64,000 bases of DNA, taken from Natrinema salinisoli (GTDB lineage Archaea; Halobacteriota; Halobacteria; Halobacteriales; Natrialbaceae). The stretch is taken from contig NZ_CP084469.1 of assembly GCF_020405205.1 (NCBI RefSeq), forward strand, positions 1,302,001-1,366,000, given 5' to 3'. A program made the translations under genes and the position numbers. Of this stretch, positions 1 through 7,020 are shown one piece after another. The notes beneath the pieces are model-generated. The model saw only the letters and a list, made by a program, of their open reading frames with translations. It was not told where the DNA came from and ran no database searches. The stretch's first letter is position 1, and each line of letters begins with the position of its first letter.

Positions 1-787
1 CGATCCGCGCGCCGAGCGCGCTCCCGGCGAGCAGCGGGAGGACGATCGACAGGTCGACGCCGCCGTCCATCGCGTAGAGGAAGCTCCCGATCCCGCCCGA
101 GAAGACGATCTCGAAGAGGTCCGTTCCGACGGCGATCGGCACCGGCACACCAATCAGGTAGAACAGCGCGGGCATCCGGATGAACCCGCCGCCTACGCCG
201 AGGAAGCCCGACAGCAGCCCCGTCACGAACGCAACGCCGAGGATCATCCACAGCGACACCGAGATACCGCCGCGAAGGCTCATCATCGGCGGCACGCGGT
301 AGGACTGGATCTTCTTGGCGATATCGGGGATGTCCGCATCGTCAACTTCGGCGTCGGCGGCGTCGTGGTCGACGCCCCCGCCGTCCCCGCCTTTCAGCGC
401 CTCGGAGGTTACGAAGACGCCGATGCCGCCCAGCAGGAACACGTAGGTGACGCTGATGATGCTGCCAGCCAGTCCCAGCTCTTCGAGGTGGAGGACGAGT
501 TCCTTACCGACTTCGATGCCGGCAGTCGTGCCGGCGATCATCAACACGCCGAGCTTGTAGTCGACCTGTCCGAGATCCCGGTGCTTCAGCGTCGCGATCA
601 CGGACGTCCCGAACACGAACGCCAGGCCGCTCCCGACGGCGACGCGCGAGGGATAGCCCATCACGAGAAGAGCGGGCGTGACGAGGAACGATCCGCCCAT
701 CCCGAAGAACCCGAATAGGATCCCGATCAGCAGGCCGAACCCGACGAACAGCACCAACACTGCCAGACTGATTCCCAGTATCTCCAT
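1..787 (-). CDS. TauE/SafE family sulfite/anion permease (3' end cut by window edge)
   Basis: This is a polytopic membrane protein of the TauE/SafE family, whose members export or import sulfur oxyanions and organosulfonates. The 262 visible residues start MEILGISLAVLVLFVGFG and show the family's two-half design. Each half has glycine-rich helices with a G-x-GGG-like turn (FGFFGMGGSFLVTPAL near residue 27 and SGFLGVGGGFIRMPAL near residue 195). An acidic cytoplasmic loop rich in D and A lies between the halves. The C-terminus runs off the left edge. The start lies 2 bases after the stop of the small gene upstream, so the two are surely co-transcribed. The nearby rhodanese and TusA genes support a sulfur substrate, but the exact anion cannot be read from the sequence. 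Confidence 0.88.
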   Translation of the reverse strand, partial: MEILGISLAVLVLFVGFGLLIGILFGFFGMGGSFLVTPALLVMGYPSRVAVGSGLAFVFGTSVIATLKHRDLGQVDYKLGVLMIAGTTAGIEVGKELVLHLEELGLAGSIISVTYVFLLGGIGVFVTSEALKGGDGGGVDHDAADAEVDDADIPDIAKKIQSYRVPPMMSLRGGISVSLWMILGVAFVTGLLSGFLGVGGGFIRMPALFYLIGVPVPIAVGTDLFEIVFSGGIGSFLYAMDGGVDLSIVLPLLAGSALGARI

Positions 788-789
788 CG

Positions 790-939
790 TTAGACCCCTT
801 TGAGCCGTTCGATCACTGCACTCCCGAACGCCTGTTCCGCGAGGCCGTATCCCACGTAGAGGACGATGGCTTCGAGCAGAACGGCGCCGATCAGCACTCC
901 AGCCTCCACGGCGGCGGGGAGATCACTGACAGCTAGCAT
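790..939 (-). CDS. 49-aa single-helix membrane protein, DUF7512-like, partner of TauE/SafE
   Basis: This very short gene encodes MLAVSDLPAAVEAGVLIGAV followed by a hydrophobic stretch and a charged tail ending ERLKGV. One transmembrane helix covers about residues 12-33. It is the first gene of the unit with the TauE/SafE permease and ends 2 bases before that start. Haloarchaeal TauE genes are often preceded by a small membrane protein of this kind, annotated as DUF7512; the family name is from memory and unchecked. It is probably an accessory subunit or assembly factor for the permease, which is inference from position. Confidence 0.7.
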   Translation of the reverse strand: MLAVSDLPAAVEAGVLIGAVLLEAIVLYVGYGLAEQAFGSAVIERLKGV

Positions 940-1035
940 TCTCTCACACCGACACAATTGTGCTGTAATGTCTGGATCATACTTTTTCGTACTCGCTCTC
1001 CCCTAGCAGAGTGGAGCTAATAACGGTTTTGGACG

Positions 1036-1047
1036 TATTGCACAATA
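1036..1047. promoter_or_regulatory. Operator-like palindrome TATTG-N2-CAATA
   Basis: The arms TATTG and CAATA match perfectly around a two-base centre. A near copy, TATTG-TG-CATTA, sits at the expected transcription start of the tusA operon, which suggests one shared regulator. Confidence 0.45.
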
Positions 1048-1188
1048 TTACTGCTATGGATACACGGCGTATCCCACGGAGATACACGCATAACTTATGT
1101 CGATATGGATCTTCACCGTACGCGGCGAAACGAGAGAGGAGCGCACGCCGCGCGCGGCGTTCGGGCGTACCGCTCTCGACTCCCCATC

Positions 1189-1202
1189 TGTGAAATTTCA
1201 CA
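1189..1202. promoter_or_regulatory. 14-bp perfect palindrome TGTGAAATTTCACA before the Usp gene
   Basis: This perfect inverted repeat ends 38 bases before the start codon of the universal stress gene. It is a plausible binding site for a dimeric regulator. No protein is known to bind it from this sequence alone. Confidence 0.4.
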
Positions 1203-1240
1203 CACTAACCAATATTACGAACGGCTACGTCGTGAGAACC

Positions 1241-2074
1241 ATGAGGGCGATCTACGCGACCGACCTGTCCGCGGCCAGCGAGGCGACGATCGAGAACGAG
1301 ACGTGTCTGGACTGCCTCCGGCGCGTCGGCGTCGACGAGATCCACCTCGTGACGGTCGTGCCGTCGAACGTCCACTCGGGGATGCCCGGAATGGACTTCG
1401 AGGGACGTCGCCGCCGTGCCCTCGAGCGATACCGGGACGTGATGGAAGACGCCGGGTTCGACGTCGAGGCACACGTCGTCCGCGGAACGCCGCACCGACG
1501 CATCAACGGTATCGCCGAATCCGTTCAGGCCGAGTTGACGATCGTGGGATCGCGAGGACAGAGCCCGCTCGAGAACCGCGTGATCGGGTCGACCGCGCGG
1601 AACCTCGCGCGCACGACCGTCGTCCCGCTGCTGGTCAACCGCGTCGAGCGCGCGACCGACGAGCCCGAGGTGGTTCGAGAGCACCTCTTCCAGCGGATTC
1701 TCTACGCGACCGACTTCTCGGAGAACGCCGAACGGGCGTTCGACGCGTTCATTGCTCTTCGCCACGCGACCGAGGAAGTGACGCTCGTCCACGTCGAGTC
1801 ACCGAAGGATCCCAGCGAGGATCCCGAGGCGCAACTCGCCGAGCTCGCAGAGCGACTGGAGGACTGGGTGATCGACACGCGCATCGAACTCAGGTACGGC
1901 GACGCCGCCGACGAGATCCTCGACGTCGAGGACGAAGTCGATCCCGCGACGACGCTGATCGGCTCGCGCGGCCGGAGCCGGCTCCGTCGGCTGATGCTCG
2001 GGAGCGTCTCCGAGGAGATCGTCGCCCGGGCAGCGGGGAACGTCTACCTGGTCCCGCCGCCGCGGACGGCCTAA
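1241..2074 (+). CDS. Universal stress protein, two tandem UspA domains
   Basis: This is a cytoplasmic universal stress protein of 277 aa with two Usp folds, about residues 1-140 and 150-277. Each domain begins with the typical beta strand (MRAIYATDLS and RILYATDFS). Each also keeps the ATP-binding signature G-x2-G-x9-G-S: GSRG to GS near residue 105 in the first half and again near residue 247 in the second. Both halves are therefore predicted to bind ATP. The start was placed at the ATG that begins the first Usp strand; the frame is open further upstream, but that part has no Usp similarity. It is divergent from the TauE unit, so it may share a stress or sulfur-responsive control region. Confidence 0.88.
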   Translation: MRAIYATDLSAASEATIENETCLDCLRRVGVDEIHLVTVVPSNVHSGMPGMDFEGRRRRALERYRDVMEDAGFDVEAHVVRGTPHRRINGIAESVQAELTIVGSRGQSPLENRVIGSTARNLARTTVVPLLVNRVERATDEPEVVREHLFQRILYATDFSENAERAFDAFIALRHATEEVTLVHVESPKDPSEDPEAQLAELAERLEDWVIDTRIELRYGDAADEILDVEDEVDPATTLIGSRGRSRLRRLMLGSVSEEIVARAAGNVYLVPPPRTA

Positions 2075-2089
2075 CTTCGAGGGGCCCCG

Positions 2090-3271
2090 TCAGCCGATCG
2101 GCAACGCGACGACCGACGAGTAACCGAGGCCAAGTGCGAGCACGAGCGACCCCGCCCAGGCGCCGACGGTCACGAGCATCTTCCGCGAGCTGACGGCGCT
2201 GCCGCCCCCGACGGCCGCGCCGCTGCCGATAATCGCGCTGACGACGATTTCGTTGAACGACACGGGCACGCCCAGCAGGACGGCGAGCTGGGCGATGAGA
2301 AACGAGGGAACGAGCGCCGAGATCGACCGGCGCGGCCCCAGCGACGAGTAGTCCCGCGCGAGCGACTTGATCATTCGCGGGGCGCCGGTCCACGACCCGA
2401 CGAGGATGCCGAGCCCGCCGCCGGCGAGCACGACGAGCGGCGAGATCGTCCCGACGTCATCGAGGAGTGGGAGCAGCGGCCCGACGGCTAGCCCGACCTG
2501 GCTCCCCCCGGCCGAGAACGCGACGAGCGCACCGAGCGAGAGTAGTACGCGCCGCAGTCCGCCGTACTTGTCGCGCCGGATGTCCAGCGACACCGCGACG
2601 GCGATCCCGGCGGCGACGAGCAGCGTCAGGACGACCGGGATCGCGAGCCCGTCGACGCCGAACGTCCGTCGCGCGAGGCCGGACAGCGAGCTGGCCGTCC
2701 CGTTCGGGCCGAGGCCAGCGAACTCGACGTTGGTCAGCACCGCGCCGACGAGGCCCGCCAACACCGAGATGCTGTACCGCTCCGGGACGTCTTCTCGGGG
2801 GAGGACGCTCGCGATCCCGTAGGCGATCCCACCGCCGATGAACGGTGTCAGCACCCAGACCGTCCCGATCTGGGCGTACTTCGGCCAGACGGGCGTCCCG
2901 CCGAGCGCGAGACCGACGCCGATGACGGAACCTGTCACGGTGAAGGCCGTCGCGATCGGGTAGCCGGTCCAGATACCGATTGCCATCAGCCCGGCTCCGA
3001 TCAGCAGGACAACGATGACGCCCGTCGCCGGGAGACTGATGTCGCCGACGAGCCCGCTTCCGATGGCTTCCGAGACGTTCGATCCCTGTGTGATGGCGCC
3101 GGCGAAGCCGAAGATGCCGACGACGAACGCCGCCCGCATCGTCGAGATGGCGTTCGCGCCAACTGCCGGTGCGAAGGGAGTCGCGCCGCTGGAGCCGGCA
3201 CCGATGGCCCACGCCATAAACAGGCTGGCGAGCGCTGCGACGACGAAGAGAACGACGGTGGCTAGATACAT
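2090..3271 (-). CDS. PiT-family inorganic anion permease (phosphate or sulfate)
   Basis: This membrane carrier of about 393 aa has some ten hydrophobic segments. The PiT (inorganic phosphate transporter) signature appears near the N-terminus as VGANAISTM and again in the second half, where a NEIVVSAIIGSG turn replaces the usual asparagine motif. Most PiT members take up phosphate, but CysP-type members carry sulfate. Its place directly after two YeeE/YedE genes and a rhodanese gene favours a sulfur anion, which is inference. The start is set at the ATG before YLATVVLF, where the first helix begins. An upstream ATG at 3316 would add 15 residues and overlap the preceding gene by 26 bases. Confidence 0.78.
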   Translation of the reverse strand: MYLATVVLFVVAALASLFMAWAIGAGSSGATPFAPAVGANAISTMRAAFVVGIFGFAGAITQGSNVSEAIGSGLVGDISLPATGVIVVLLIGAGLMAIGIWTGYPIATAFTVTGSVIGVGLALGGTPVWPKYAQIGTVWVLTPFIGGGIAYGIASVLPREDVPERYSISVLAGLVGAVLTNVEFAGLGPNGTASSLSGLARRTFGVDGLAIPVVLTLLVAAGIAVAVSLDIRRDKYGGLRRVLLSLGALVAFSAGGSQVGLAVGPLLPLLDDVGTISPLVVLAGGGLGILVGSWTGAPRMIKSLARDYSSLGPRRSISALVPSFLIAQLAVLLGVPVSFNEIVVSAIIGSGAAVGGGSAVSSRKMLVTVGAWAGSLVLALGLGYSSVVALPIG

Positions 3272-3290
3272 CAGTAGAAGTGAAACTAGA

Positions 3291-3815
3291 TTAGTCCGCG
3301 CCGGCTGCTGCGGCACCGGCGTCGGCCGTCTGGCTGCGCCAGTACCCCTGGAGGTACGCGCCGACGAACATACCGGCGAGCGCCCAGAGGATCGTCACGT
3401 TACCGACGCCGAGGCTGGCGTAGGCCGCACCCGGGCAGATGCCCGAGAGGCCCCAGCCGACGCCGAAAATCCCGCCGCCGACCAGGACGTTTCGGTCGAA
3501 CGACTTCAGCCGGCGCTCGTACCGGTCGCCCGTCAACGGCGCCGCGTCGCTGATCCGCGGCATCACCGCGAAGGCGATCCCGGAGACGATCGCCGCGCCG
3601 AACATCACGAACAGCAGTCCGAAGTCCTCGAACTGCAGGAAGTCCAGCACGACCTCCGGCCGCGCCATCTGGCTGAACCCGAGTCCGAACCCGAAGATGA
3701 AACCCCCGAGCAGGATCAGCGGCATGAACAGGGGATGTCGATTCTGGCTGCTCGCGGGTCGGTCCCCTCCCCGCTCGCCGTTCCGAGACCCTCGCTCCGC
3801 TCGCGTCTCGCGCAT
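3291..3815 (-). CDS. YeeE/YedE (TsuA-like) thiosulfate transporter, C-terminal half protein
   Basis: This 174-aa membrane protein carries the second half of the YeeE/YedE fold, a family that includes the thiosulfate importer TsuA. The signature is a glycine-rich helix followed by GLSGICPGAAYAS, in which the cysteine is the conserved sulfur-relay position of the family. About five hydrophobic segments are visible. Its ATG shares one base with the TGA of the preceding gene, so the two halves are translated together. The frame is open upstream, but those residues are arginine-rich shadow sequence of the neighbouring gene and were excluded. The N-terminal 20 residues are charged and probably cytoplasmic. 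Confidence 0.85.
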   Translation of the reverse strand: MRETRAERGSRNGERGGDRPASSQNRHPLFMPLILLGGFIFGFGLGFSQMARPEVVLDFLQFEDFGLLFVMFGAAIVSGIAFAVMPRISDAAPLTGDRYERRLKSFDRNVLVGGGIFGVGWGLSGICPGAAYASLGVGNVTILWALAGMFVGAYLQGYWRSQTADAGAAAAGAD

Positions 3816-4372
3816 CACGGGCTCACCCCCAGTGCAGCGACGATCTGGGCGGTCACGATGGCGACGGTCAGGAACGTCGCGACGCCGACGAGCGACGTCT
3901 TCGACGCCGAGCCGACGCCACAGACGCCGTGGCCGGACGTACACCCTTTGCCGATCCGGGTGCCGATCCCGACCAGGACGCCGCCCACGAACAGCCGCCA
4001 GGGCTGGACGGTCGTCGACCAGAGCGTCAGACCGCCGACCTCGTAGAGCTCGCCGGTCGTTCCGGCCTCGTACAGCGATGTCGTAACGAGCCCCGACTGG
4101 ACGGTCGCGGCAAAGGCCAGCCCGCCGAGGACGATCCCGAGCGTGAACACGACGCGCCAGTCGCGCGAGGCGACGTACCGCTGGAAACGCGATTGGTCCG
4201 AGACGTACGATAGCGTCGACTCGAGGAACGTGCTCGCGCCGGCGGCGATGCCCGTCCCGACGTAGATCACGACCGCCCCGAGGCCGACGAGCAGCCCGCC
4301 GACGGCGTAGCGGCTGATCCCGTTGGGGAACAGCTCGGCGGCCAGCTGGAGCGGTGCTGGATCAACGACCAT
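3815..4372 (-). CDS. YeeE/YedE (TsuA-like) thiosulfate transporter, N-terminal half protein
   Basis: This 185-aa membrane protein of the YeeE/YedE family has about five helices. The motif GKGCTSGHGVCGV near residue 143 carries two cysteines, matching the conserved cysteine of the TsuA pore where thiosulfate is relayed by transient S-S contact. Together with the next gene it rebuilds a full transporter, which in many bacteria is a single chain. The start is 5 bases from the stop of the rhodanese-MBL gene upstream. The gene order suggests import of thiosulfate that is then cleaved by the rhodanese domain. Confidence 0.86.
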   Translation of the reverse strand: MVVDPAPLQLAAELFPNGISRYAVGGLLVGLGAVVIYVGTGIAAGASTFLESTLSYVSDQSRFQRYVASRDWRVVFTLGIVLGGLAFAATVQSGLVTTSLYEAGTTGELYEVGGLTLWSTTVQPWRLFVGGVLVGIGTRIGKGCTSGHGVCGVGSASKTSLVGVATFLTVAIVTAQIVAALGVSP

Positions 4373-4376
4373 CTAT

Positions 4377-5570
4377 TCAATCACCGGCCAGGGAGTCCTG
4401 GCTGGCGGCGCAGTTGTTCGGACCGAGCTCGAGCGTGAACGCCTCGTCGTCGTCGACCGACTCCTGGCCGAGGTTCGTCGCGATGATCTCCTCGTAGTTG
4501 GCCGGCCGGGGCGGCATGTCCGAGAGGATCAGCTCGACGAACTCGTCTTCCTCCATCGTGAGCGCGTCCATGTCTTCGAGGAGCTGGCCGATCGGCGCGG
4601 TGTAGGTACCGTCCTCGGCGGGCTCGGCAGCGTCGCTGAAGTGTGCGCCCCCGACCAGCACGTCGTCGTCGAGTGTCAGGATTCGCTCCTGGAGGGACTC
4701 GTAGAGCATGCGTGCGGCGTCGGGTGCGCCGTCATCGCCCTCCTCGAGGTCGGGTCGGGCGACCGATTCGACGAACAGCCCGTCGCCGGTCGCGAGCAGG
4801 CTGTCGCCGAGCAGGTACGAGGTCATCCCAGTCGTGTGGCCGGGCGTGGAGACAGCCTCGATCGTGGCGTCGCCGACGTCGAAGGTGTCGCCGTCCTCCG
4901 CCCGGGTCAACTCGTCGGCGTAGGTGACGCCGCGGTCGACCGCTGCCGCGGGGATGACGCCCTCGACGCCCTCGGCGTCGAGATCGCGCACGCCTGAGAT
5001 GTGGTCCGCGTGGATGTGCGTATCGATCGCGTACTTCAACTCGACACCGAGATCGTCGGCATCGTCGAGGTACCGGTCGGTGAAGGCGCGCAGCGGGTCG
5101 ACGATGACGGCCTCGCCGTCGTCGTACAGCAGGTAGCCCAGACAGCCCGAGGAGGGACGCTGGTACTGTCGGAGCGTCCCGGGACCGTCGTAGCGCTCGA
5201 CCTCGACGGTTTCGTAGATGCTGGCCCAGCCGTTCATCCCGTTCTCGAGGTGGTTGACGTCGTAGCCACGTTCGGCGAGCGTGCCCGCGACGTACTCGCT
5301 GGCACCGCCCTTTGCGCACAGAACGGTGACCTCGCGCTCGTCGGGGATCCGCTCGAGGACGTCTTCGTCTATCTCGTCGTCGAGGAACTCGAAGTAGGGG
5401 ACGTTGATCGACTCGACGGTCTCGCCGTCGATGCGCCACTCCTCGTAGTCCGAGCTCATTCGCGCGTCGAGGAGCGTGATCTCCTCGCCAGCGTCGATGC
5501 GGTCCTTCAGCGTCTCCGGAGCGATCGTTTCGACCTCGACGTCCGGAGTGGGAAAGTCGTCTGCGTTCAT
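4377..5570 (-). CDS. Rhodanese - metallo-beta-lactamase fusion (persulfide dioxygenase-like)
   Basis: This 397-aa soluble enzyme has two domains. Residues about 15-115 are a rhodanese domain whose active loop reads CAKGGAS, with the cysteine that carries the persulfide. Residues about 130-390 are a metallo-beta-lactamase domain with the zinc/iron motif THIHADH and a later STPGHTTG histidine. Such fusions are related to ETHE1-type persulfide dioxygenases, which oxidise glutathione or other low-molecular persulfides to sulfite. Here the rhodanese lies N-terminal, unlike most ETHE1 fusions. The frame is open upstream to 5732, but the ATG before NADDFPTP was chosen because earlier residues do not fit the fold. 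It leads the leftward unit with the two YeeE genes and the PiT permease. Confidence 0.88.
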   Translation of the reverse strand: MNADDFPTPDVEVETIAPETLKDRIDAGEEITLLDARMSSDYEEWRIDGETVESINVPYFEFLDDEIDEDVLERIPDEREVTVLCAKGGASEYVAGTLAERGYDVNHLENGMNGWASIYETVEVERYDGPGTLRQYQRPSSGCLGYLLYDDGEAVIVDPLRAFTDRYLDDADDLGVELKYAIDTHIHADHISGVRDLDAEGVEGVIPAAAVDRGVTYADELTRAEDGDTFDVGDATIEAVSTPGHTTGMTSYLLGDSLLATGDGLFVESVARPDLEEGDDGAPDAARMLYESLQERILTLDDDVLVGGAHFSDAAEPAEDGTYTAPIGQLLEDMDALTMEEDEFVELILSDMPPRPANYEEIIATNLGQESVDDDEAFTLELGPNNCAASQDSLAGD

Positions 5571-5653
5571 CGTACACCCCCATCTACAGGGTTGATGTAC
5601 AAAAGGGTTTTCATAGAAATTCACCAACCCCACAATACAGTTGGCCAGTCCCA

Positions 5654-5671
5654 CGCCATAATCGCCATAAT
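5654..5671. repeat. Tandem 9-bp direct repeat CGCCATAAT x2
   Basis: Two adjacent perfect copies of CGCCATAAT lie in the gap between the divergent rhodanese-MBL and tusA units. They could be a regulator site. Nothing else supports this. Confidence 0.4.
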
Positions 5672-5744
5672 ACACGCGTTCATAACACTTAGAGGCCATC
5701 CACCGTAGTAGAGATGTTCGACGTATCCACAAGAACCAATATTC

Positions 5745-5780
5745 TTTTAACCTCGGAGTTGGTATTGTGCATTAGCTCCA
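5745..5780 (+). promoter_or_regulatory. tusA promoter: TTTTAA box plus operator-like TATTGTGCATTAGCTCCA
   Basis: A TTTTAA box at 5745-5750 is followed by TATTG-TG-CATTA at 5763-5774, placed where transcription should start about 25 bases downstream. ATTAGCTCCA at 5771-5780 overlaps the palindrome. Both pieces recur in the TauE control region, so a repressor acting on both units is plausible. Confidence 0.5.
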
Positions 5781-5808
5781 AGACAGACCACCGGAGCAGA
5801 TCAAACAC

Positions 5809-6054
5809 ATGAGTTCGGAATACGACATCGCGGAGACGCTCGACGTGAAAGGCGCATCGTGCCCTATGCCGGTCGTCAAGACGAAGGGCGCCATCGACGA
5901 CCTGGCCGAAGGAGAGGTTCTCGAAGTGCTGGCGACCGACCCCGGCAGCATGAGCGACATCGACGGCTGGGCCTCGGGCACCGGCGGCGTCGAACTCGTC
6001 GACCAGTCGGAGGGCGACGACGTGTACAAGCACTACGTGCGGAAGACGGAGTAA
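5809..6054 (+). CDS. TusA-family sulfurtransferase (sulfur carrier)
   Basis: This 81-aa cytoplasmic sulfur carrier has the diagnostic CPMP motif at residues 18-21, in which Cys18 holds the persulfide. The rest follows the TusA two-layer fold: the helix after CPMPVVKTK, an EGEVLEVLATD strand, and a C-terminal strand ending KHYVRK. TusA proteins take sulfane sulfur from rhodaneses or desulfurases and pass it to DsrE-type proteins, tRNA thiolation or oxidation enzymes. The DsrE-like gene follows 2 bases after its stop, so the two form an operon and probably a relay pair. Confidence 0.92.
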   Translation: MSSEYDIAETLDVKGASCPMPVVKTKGAIDDLAEGEVLEVLATDPGSMSDIDGWASGTGGVELVDQSEGDDVYKHYVRKTE

Positions 6055-6056
6055 CG

Positions 6057-6635
6057 ATGAGCACGGACACACCAGACGCGTCGGCCGGCGATGCCCCTTC
6101 CCGCGCGGAGCTCGCTGCGCGCGTCGACGAACTGGAGGAACAGCTGTCGGAGGCAACGAGCGACACCGACGACGACTCGAAGAAGATGTCGATCATCGCG
6201 ACAAAGGGGACGCTCGACATGGCGTACCCGCCGCTGATCCTGGCGAGCACCGCCGCCGCCTTCGGCTACGAGGTGACGGTGTTCCACACCTTCTGGGGGC
6301 TCGACATCCTCCACGAGGAGCGCTCGAAGAACCTCAAGCTGAGTTCGGTCGGCAACCCCAACATGCCCCTACCGAACGCGGTCGCCGCGCTGCCCGGCAT
6401 GGATCGCGTGACCACCTCGATGATGGAAAAGAAGATCGACGACAACGACACCGCGACGATCGAGGAGCTCATCGACACCTCGCTCGACATGGGCGTCGAG
6501 TTCCAGGCCTGCCAGATGACGATCGGTCTGATGGACTACGACGAGAACGACTTCTACGATGGCGTTACCACCGGGGTCGGCGCCGCGACGGCCATCCAGG
6601 ACCTGGCCGAGGCCGACATCCAACTCCTCGTCTGA
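6057..6635 (+). CDS. DsrE/DsrF/DrsH-like sulfur-relay protein
   Basis: This 192-aa protein has a DsrE-like domain. After an acidic, possibly coiled N-terminus of about 45 residues comes KKMSIIATKGTLD, the first strand of the fold, then a long membrane-like but soluble helix (AYPPLILASTAAAFGYEVTV). Near residue 155 it has a VEFQACQMT segment whose cysteine fits the conserved active cysteine of DsrE2-type proteins. These proteins accept persulfide from TusA. The ATG lies 2 bases after the tusA stop. The start is fixed by that spacing; the frame is open further upstream only inside tusA. Confidence 0.88.
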   Translation: MSTDTPDASAGDAPSRAELAARVDELEEQLSEATSDTDDDSKKMSIIATKGTLDMAYPPLILASTAAAFGYEVTVFHTFWGLDILHEERSKNLKLSSVGNPNMPLPNAVAALPGMDRVTTSMMEKKIDDNDTATIEELIDTSLDMGVEFQACQMTIGLMDYDENDFYDGVTTGVGAATAIQDLAEADIQLLV

Positions 6636-6642
6636 TCCACCG

Positions 6643-6867
6643 ATGAATAAACTCGCGAAGCGACCGATCCCCCGAATCATCGACGCCGTCGCCGAGGGAG
6701 AGGACGTCGAGCCGCTGGCGCTCGATCCGCCGCTAGCGGAGGTCGTCGATCCGGATGCGCTCGAGGCGCTGCTCGAAGGGACGACGACGTCGGAACTCGA
6801 AATTCGGTTCACGTACCGCGGTCACGACGTTGTCGTCGACGAGAGTGGCCGCGTGCAGGTTCGCTGA
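6643..6867 (+). CDS. HalOD1 output-domain protein
   Basis: This 74-aa protein consists almost wholly of the halobacterial output domain HalOD1. It shows a DPPLAEVVDPDALEALL helix, then a short beta pair ending TYRGHDVVVDESGRVQV. HalOD1 is found in haloarchaea alone or at the end of signalling proteins, and its activity is not established. It starts 7 bases after the DsrE-like gene and closes the tusA operon, so it may modulate the relay or its expression. Confidence 0.75.
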   Translation: MNKLAKRPIPRIIDAVAEGEDVEPLALDPPLAEVVDPDALEALLEGTTTSELEIRFTYRGHDVVVDESGRVQVR

Positions 6868-7020
6868 GCCGGGCAGTCACTTCTCTTCGCAGGGTGGAGT
6901 CTCGTTAGCGGGCAGGATAAATCAACTTGATGACTGATGGCTCGATCGTGTTTGCTCAAATCCTGACGGTGAACGAATCGTGTAACCAGAGATGTCATCT
7001 GTGCCGAAATACGAATCACT

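Larger units (their letters stand above)
940..1240. promoter_or_regulatory. Divergent promoter region between the TauE unit and the Usp gene, with three palindromes
   Basis: No gene is seen in this 301-base gap. It holds three palindromes: CACAATTGTG at 953-962, TATTG-CA-CAATA at 1036-1047 and TGTGAAATTTCACA at 1189-1202. The box TGGAGCTAAT at 1012-1021 recurs in reverse upstream of tusA. The gap serves the leftward TauE unit and the rightward universal-stress gene. Confidence 0.6.

Noticed and set aside
1105-2193. Long arginine-rich frames opposite or beside real genes, such as the 362-codon one over the Usp gene
   Set aside because: High-GC haloarchaeal DNA leaves long open shadow frames; the real gene has the domain motifs and halophilic acidity.
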